Assembly (NCBI RefSeq): GCF_020179835.1
Contig: NZ_JAIUDA010000012.1
Location: 54,245 to 118,244 of the forward strand
Source of the DNA: Pantoea sp. alder81
GTDB taxonomy: Bacteria > Pseudomonadota > Gammaproteobacteria > Enterobacterales > Enterobacteriaceae
Length of the DNA: 64,000 nt
Direction: 5' to 3'
The position numbers were made by a program, and so were the translations under genes. Positions 60,421 to 64,000 of this stretch are shown here, piece by piece. Numbering within the stretch: the stretch's first letter is position 1; each line of letters begins with the position of its first letter. The notes under the pieces are model-generated. The model was not told the DNA's origin. It did not search any database and saw nothing but the letters and a program-made list of their open reading frames with translations.

Positions 60421-60450
60421 TGTGGATCGCAAGGATCATTCTGTGGATAA
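60421..60450. promoter_or_regulatory. DnaA boxes upstream of polA
   Basis: TTATCCACA on the minus strand (60450-60442) is a perfect consensus DnaA box. TGTGGATCG (60421-60429, plus strand) matches the TGTGGATAA complement form at 7 of 9. GATC sites lie at both. They are 109-138 bases before the polA ATG. DnaA has been reported to stimulate E. coli polA. The rest of the gap 60313-60679 holds no gene I can see. Confidence 0.65.
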
Positions 60451-60644
60451 CTTTGTGCGTAAAATTCATAACGTATTGTTATTTACGCCGATTACAATCA
60501 TTTCACTTATAAAAGTTATTATTTTTCAATTTGTTATTAACTTACCGTGATGAAAGGCGCCTTTTTGAAAAGGTGATCGTCCATGTGGATATTAAGCGGA
60601 GGGTTAACAGGGATATCATTATTACGTCATGGGGAAGGAAATAA

Positions 60645-60667
60645 AAACGCCGACATCGCCGGCGTTT
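60645..60667 (-). terminator. Rho-independent terminator of dsbA
   Basis: AAACGCCG / ACATCGC / CGGCGTTT is a perfect 8-bp stem with a T-rich tail (TTTTTAT) on the minus strand, 13 bases after the dsbA stop. Confidence 0.88.
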
Positions 60668-60679
60668 ATTCGAGCTTAA

Positions 60680-61309
60680 TTACTTCTTCTCAACCAGGAA
60701 TTTCACTACGTTGGCATAATCGGCAACGAAATTGTCCATTGAGCTGGTGTCCAGACCGCCGTTATTCACCATGTATTTGCCGTTAACGAAGATGGCTGGC
60801 ACGCCCTGCAGATTAAGATCGGCTGCCGCTTTCTGCTGCTGTGCAACCAACGCTTTTACCGCAAAGCTATTCCAGGCCGCATCATAATCTTCTGATGAGA
60901 TGCCCGCAGCCTGGATGAAAGTGGCTTTCAGGCTCGCCGCATCGGTAACGGTTTGGGTTTTCTGAATACCGTCAAAGATTGGTGCAGTGACCTTGCTTTC
61001 CACGCCCAGCGCCATCGCAACAGCCCAGGCTTGTGTAACGACAGGACCGAAGTCACCACCCAGGAAATCAACGTGGTATTTGGTCACTTTGGTGTCTGCT
61101 GGCAGATTCTTTTTCACGGCATCGCTAACGTGATAGATGCGTTCGAACTGGTAGCAGTGTGGGCAGAAGAAGGAGAAGAACTCCAATACCTGTGGCTCAC
61201 CAGCAACCGGCTTTGGCAGCGTGACGAATTGTTTTCCGTCATTAAACTGTGCCGCTGAGGCGCCAAATGCCAGCATTAAACCTACCAGCGCAAACATAAT
61301 CTTTTTCAT
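60680..61309 (-). CDS. dsbA: Periplasmic thiol:disulfide oxidoreductase DsbA
   Basis: DsbA introduces disulfide bonds into proteins entering the periplasm and is reoxidised by DsbB. It has 209 residues (E. coli 208). The signal peptide MKKIMFALVGLMLAFGASA is cleaved before AQF. The active site is FFCPHCYQFE (Cys30-Pro-His-Cys33 of the mature protein), and the cis-Pro loop is LQGVPAIFVNGKY. I chose the ATG at 61309 because the frame's earlier ATG at 61336 would extend the signal peptide. It lies 26 bases after srkA and is probably co-transcribed with it. Confidence 0.98.
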   Translation of the reverse strand: MKKIMFALVGLMLAFGASAAQFNDGKQFVTLPKPVAGEPQVLEFFSFFCPHCYQFERIYHVSDAVKKNLPADTKVTKYHVDFLGGDFGPVVTQAWAVAMALGVESKVTAPIFDGIQKTQTVTDAASLKATFIQAAGISSEDYDAAWNSFAVKALVAQQQKAAADLNLQGVPAIFVNGKYMVNNGGLDTSSMDNFVADYANVVKFLVEKK

Positions 61310-61335
61310 CGTGAAAAAATCTCCTGAGTACTTCA

Positions 61336-62325
61336 TTAAAATTGCGGGCTAAGCTGCAACGGGGGTTGATGTAACAGCCTCTCCTGCTCGATAAATAGTG
61401 CAATCTGTCGGCGCCAAAAATCCTCGTCGGTCATCCAGGGGAAGGCGCGAGGAAACGCAGGATCCTGCCAGCGGCGTACCACCCAGGCCAAATAATAAAC
61501 CATGCGCATAGCGCGTAAAGGCTCAATCAGTGACAATTCATGTAAATCGAAGTCACTGAATTCATTATAAGCTTCCAGCAGAATATCCCACTGGATCAGC
61601 TGCTCCTGACGATCGCCGTTCACCAGCATCCACAGATCCTGCACGGCAGGTCCGTTGCGCGCATCGTCAAGATCAACAAACATTGGTCCATCGCGCCACA
61701 GGATATTACCCGGATGGCAGTCGCCATGCAGCCTAAGCGGTTGCCACTTATCATGCCAGCACTGCTGCAACGTGCTGCTAAGTTTATCAACAGCGTTCAG
61801 CAGTGCATCTTTCAAGGCAGCCGGTACCAGCGTGCTCTGCTCCAGCTCCTGACGTGGTTGGAAGACGTATTCCTCCAGACCGAAGGTTGGCCGCTGTTGA
61901 AACAAGCTCTGGCGACCCGTTTGATGGATACGGCCGAGAAAACGACCCACCCATTCCATCTGTTCTTCATTATCGGTTTCATACTGTCGCCCACCCAGAC
62001 TCGGGAAAACGGCAAACATAAAACCGGCATGGTGATTCAGTGTGCTGCCCTGCAATGCCAGTGGTGCAGCAACAGGCACTTCATCGACCAGCAGGTCATG
62101 CGTGAACTGATGCTCTTCCAGAATTTGTTGTGCACTCCAGCGCTGTGGGCGATAGAACTTAGCCACATAGCGACGCTTATCATCATCGCTGAACTGATAG
62201 ACACGGTTTTCGTAGCTATTGAGGGCGGTTAGGCCGGATTCGACACGCAGACCCGTATCCCAGAGTGCATCAAGGATGACATCGGGGTTCAGCGTCTGGA
62301 AATTAAAAGCGGCTTCGCTCATCAT
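61336..62325 (-). CDS. srkA: Stress response kinase SrkA (YihE)
   Basis: SrkA is a Ser/Thr kinase with a choline-kinase-like fold that protects against stress-induced cell death and is Cpx-regulated in E. coli. It has 329 residues (E. coli 328). The catalytic loop is RLHGDCHPGNILWRDG and the metal-binding aspartate is in MFVDLDDARNGPAVQDLW. The start is one of two adjacent ATGs at 62325 and 62322. It is transcribed with dsbA. Confidence 0.96.
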   Translation of the reverse strand: MMSEAAFNFQTLNPDVILDALWDTGLRVESGLTALNSYENRVYQFSDDDKRRYVAKFYRPQRWSAQQILEEHQFTHDLLVDEVPVAAPLALQGSTLNHHAGFMFAVFPSLGGRQYETDNEEQMEWVGRFLGRIHQTGRQSLFQQRPTFGLEEYVFQPRQELEQSTLVPAALKDALLNAVDKLSSTLQQCWHDKWQPLRLHGDCHPGNILWRDGPMFVDLDDARNGPAVQDLWMLVNGDRQEQLIQWDILLEAYNEFSDFDLHELSLIEPLRAMRMVYYLAWVVRRWQDPAFPRAFPWMTDEDFWRRQIALFIEQERLLHQPPLQLSPQF

Positions 62326-62368
62326 TTTGCCTGTGTATTACCGTTGCAAGGAATGCGCAAGGATAACA

Positions 62369-62644
62369 CTACTCATCATCCTTAATCACACCGCGTGCAC
62401 GTAATAGCGCGGTTTTGAAGTCCACTTCGTAATCCTTTTTCAGTCCGGGAATCTCCGCATCGCGGCCCGCGTCACGCATTTTGAGATGGTAAATCAATAT
62501 GTCATCGGTTAATTCACTTAATGGGCCACTGAAGCCAGATTCCTGTGCCAGTTTTTGTAAAAATGCCAGCAGGTTAAGATCAGACTCCTTTTGCCAGGCC
62601 GGTTGCAGGAGTTCAAACAATTCATTAAGTCGGTGATATTTCAT
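62369..62644 (-). CDS. yihD: YihD, DUF1040 family protein
   Basis: A 91-residue cytoplasmic protein of unknown function (E. coli 89). KYHRLNELFELLQPAWQKES and LTDDILIYHLKMRDAGRDAE match YihD, and the C-terminal FKTALLRARGVIKDDE is typical. It is mostly helical with no motif. The start is the second of two adjacent ATGs (62647 or 62644). It lies between srkA and divergent mobA, as in E. coli. Confidence 0.94.
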   Translation of the reverse strand: MKYHRLNELFELLQPAWQKESDLNLLAFLQKLAQESGFSGPLSELTDDILIYHLKMRDAGRDAEIPGLKKDYEVDFKTALLRARGVIKDDE

Positions 62645-62714
62645 CATTGATTCCTTTATGCAGTGGTACGCTGCCGTTATGCAATTATCGTCCAGTATGA
62701 TGAGGGAGACGAAA

Positions 62715-63287
62715 ATGACCGCATTTACCGGCGTGATCCTCGCAGGTGGTCAAGGCAGTCGCATGGGTGGCCAGGATAAAGGGTTGCTGGAGCTTCATGG
62801 CAAACCGCTTTATCAACATGTTCTGCAGCGATTGGTGCCGCAGGTCAATATTGTGTTGATAAGCGCTAATCGCAACATTGATCGTTATCAGGCTAGCGGT
62901 TGTCAGGTAGTAAGCGATTCGATGCCTGATTATCCAGGCCCGTTGGCGGGTATGTTAAGTGGCCTACAGAATAGCAAAACCGAGTGGGTCGCCTTTTGTG
63001 CCTGTGATACGCCCTGGTTACCGGAAGACTTCGTTGCACGATTATGGCAGCAGCGCGACGATGCGCCTGCGGTTTGGGTACGATCAACGCAACGCGATCA
63101 TCCTGCATTGGCACTGGTCAATCGATCAATGGCCGAGGATTTGGAAGCCTGGCTGCTTCGTGGTGAGCGACGTTTAATGCAGTTTTTACGTGAACATGGC
63201 GGACACGCGGTGACATTCGCTGATCCTGAGTCTGCTTTTCGCAATATTAATACGCCGGACGATTTGGTTGATGAGGAAATGCAGTGA
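62715..63287 (+). CDS. mobA: Molybdenum cofactor guanylyltransferase
   Basis: MobA attaches GMP to molybdopterin, making the Mo-bis-MGD cofactor of anaerobic reductases. It has 190 residues (E. coli 194). The nucleotide-binding signature is GVILAGGQGSRMGGQDKGLL, followed by DYPGPLAGMLSGLQ and CDTPWLPEDF. The ATG at 62715 has GGGAG seven bases upstream, and the frame's earlier ATG at 62658 is not needed. It overlaps mobB by one base (TGATG). Confidence 0.96.
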   Translation: MTAFTGVILAGGQGSRMGGQDKGLLELHGKPLYQHVLQRLVPQVNIVLISANRNIDRYQASGCQVVSDSMPDYPGPLAGMLSGLQNSKTEWVAFCACDTPWLPEDFVARLWQQRDDAPAVWVRSTQRDHPALALVNRSMAEDLEAWLLRGERRLMQFLREHGGHAVTFADPESAFRNINTPDDLVDEEMQ

Positions 63288-63793
63288 TGAGCGTGCCTTT
63301 ACTGGCGATCGCTGCGTGGAGTGGCACCGGAAAAACCACCCTATTGCAGCAGGTGATTCCTTTATTGAAGGCGCGTGGCATTCGTACAGGATTAATCAAA
63401 CATACCCATCATAAAATGGACATCGATACGCCGGGAAAAGACAGCTATCTGCTGCGAAAAGCGGGTGCCGATCAGGTGATTGTTGCCAGTAATCAGCGCT
63501 GGGCATTGATGTGTGAAACCCCTGATCAGCCGTTGAATCTGGCGGAACTGGCCGCGCAGATGGACAGTTCAGCGCTGGATCTGGTGCTGGTTGAGGGCTT
63601 TAAGGATGAGCCAGTACCCAAAATTGTGCTGTGGCGGCGTGATATCAAAGGTGAAGTGGAAGATTTAATGGATGAATATGTGATTGCGCTGGCCAGCGAT
63701 GAGAAATCATCAATTAACATCCCTCTTCTCGATATTAATCAGCCGGTTAACGTGGCTGACTTTATCGAAAACTGGCTGAATACGAGTCGGTAA
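63287..63793 (+). CDS. mobB: Molybdopterin-guanine dinucleotide biosynthesis adapter MobB
   Basis: MobB is a GTP-binding partner of MobA, not essential for cofactor synthesis. It has 168 residues with the P-loop AIAAWSGTGKTTLLQQV near residue 8 and the GLIKHTHHKMDIDTPGKDS segment. I chose the ATG at 63287 rather than the GTG at 63284, so the start overlaps the mobA stop. It is convergent with the rRNA operon, and a shared hairpin lies between them. Confidence 0.96.
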   Translation: MSVPLLAIAAWSGTGKTTLLQQVIPLLKARGIRTGLIKHTHHKMDIDTPGKDSYLLRKAGADQVIVASNQRWALMCETPDQPLNLAELAAQMDSSALDLVLVEGFKDEPVPKIVLWRRDIKGEVEDLMDEYVIALASDEKSSINIPLLDINQPVNVADFIENWLNTSR

Positions 63794-63854
63794 TGGGGGA
63801 GATTTTTGCCAGGCTGGCTGAATTTCAGGCGTCATAACCCCTGACTTCAGACGT

Positions 63855-63882
63855 AAAAAAGCCCTGAACTTTCGTTCAGGGC
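63855..63882. terminator. Bidirectional terminator between mobB and the rRNA operon
   Basis: GCCCTGAAC / TTTC / GTTCAGGGC is a perfect 9-bp stem. A six-A run (63855-63860) gives a U-tract for the leftward rRNA transcript. On the plus strand only TTCTTC follows, so termination there is weaker. Confidence 0.9.
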
Positions 63883-63897
63883 TTCTTCACTTAATTA

Positions 63898-64000
63898 ATG
63901 CCTGGCAGTTCCCTACTCTCGCATGGGGAGACCCCACACTACCATCGGCGCTACGGCGTTTCACTTCTGAGTTCGGCATGGGGTCAGGTGGGACCACCGC
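63898..64000 (-). rRNA. rrf: 5S ribosomal RNA, partial (5' end beyond window)
   Basis: The minus strand of 64000-63898 reads GCGGTGGTCCCACCTGACCC, then CCATGCCGAACTCAGAAGTG and ends GGAACTGCCAGGCAT, matching E. coli 5S rRNA from about position 17 to the 3' end. About 16-17 bases are missing at the right edge. An rRNA operon running leftward must lie just outside, corresponding to rrnA, which neighbours mobB in E. coli. Confidence 0.98.

Noticed and set aside
60421..60450. DnaA boxes and GATC sites as a possible replication origin
   Set aside because: Only one perfect and one partial box, and no AT-rich 13-mer array or mnmG/mioC neighbours. Promoter control of polA is a simpler reading.

Overview
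The window is chromosomal DNA of a gamma-proteobacterium of the order Enterobacterales. Nearly every housekeeping protein aligns end to end with its Escherichia coli counterpart. The gene set (wabG and waaE type LPS core genes, a WabN-like deacetylase, no yihF/yihG between dsbA and polA, and two blocks joined that are separate on the E. coli map) fits the Erwiniaceae (Pantoea/Erwinia) best. The genus is an inference, not a proof.

Layout. 1-15334 is a split lipopolysaccharide (LPS) core region. An RfaZ-like gene (cut by the window edge), waaC, waaF and hldD run leftward. kbl-tdh (threonine catabolism) follows, then a mosaic of glycosyltransferases and a deacetylase on alternating strands, then the rightward block waaQ-wabG-waaA-waaE-coaD. 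15335-24478 is the conserved block mutM-rpmG-rpmB-radC / coaBC-dut-slmA / pyrE-rph, with nupC, a DUF3574 lipoprotein and yicC. 24527-30989 is accessory: lpxP, a lone outer-membrane efflux lipoprotein, a DSD1-type PLP enzyme, an SRPBCC protein, and an AT-rich stretch with an orphan 88-codon ORF and a flippase gene cut to its N-terminal half. 30990-44206 is yicG / ligB / gmk-rpoZ-spoT-trmH-recG / MarR regulator and oxidoreductase / xanP / yicH. At about 44207-44340 the order jumps to another E. coli map segment: fabY-dtd-yihY-yihX, typA, glnA-glnL-glnG, hemN, yihI, csrC, engB, spf, polA, dsbA-srkA, yihD, mobA-mobB, and the 5S rRNA end of an rRNA operon entering from the right.

How genes work together. 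The left end builds the heptose/Kdo inner core and decorates the outer core. glnA-glnL-glnG is a complete nitrogen-control operon with sigma-54 promoter and NtrC operators. gmk-rpoZ-spoT-trmH-recG links guanylate metabolism, RNA polymerase and (p)ppGpp. Two well-known regulatory RNAs are readable in full, CsrC (12 GGA motifs) and Spot 42, and rph-pyrE keeps an attenuator hairpin.

No CRISPR array, insertion sequence, prophage or complete defence system was seen. The less ordinary items are the decayed flippase region (29246-30989), a 58-codon basic membrane-protein ORF between yihI and hemN, a gene-tail remnant at the synteny junction after yicH, a perfect 13-bp inverted repeat covering the start of the DSD1-type gene, DnaA-box sequences upstream of polA, and the inverted arrangement of the LPS core locus. 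I found nothing that I would call a new multi-gene system. Comparisons with E. coli and other proteins were made from memory without alignment.
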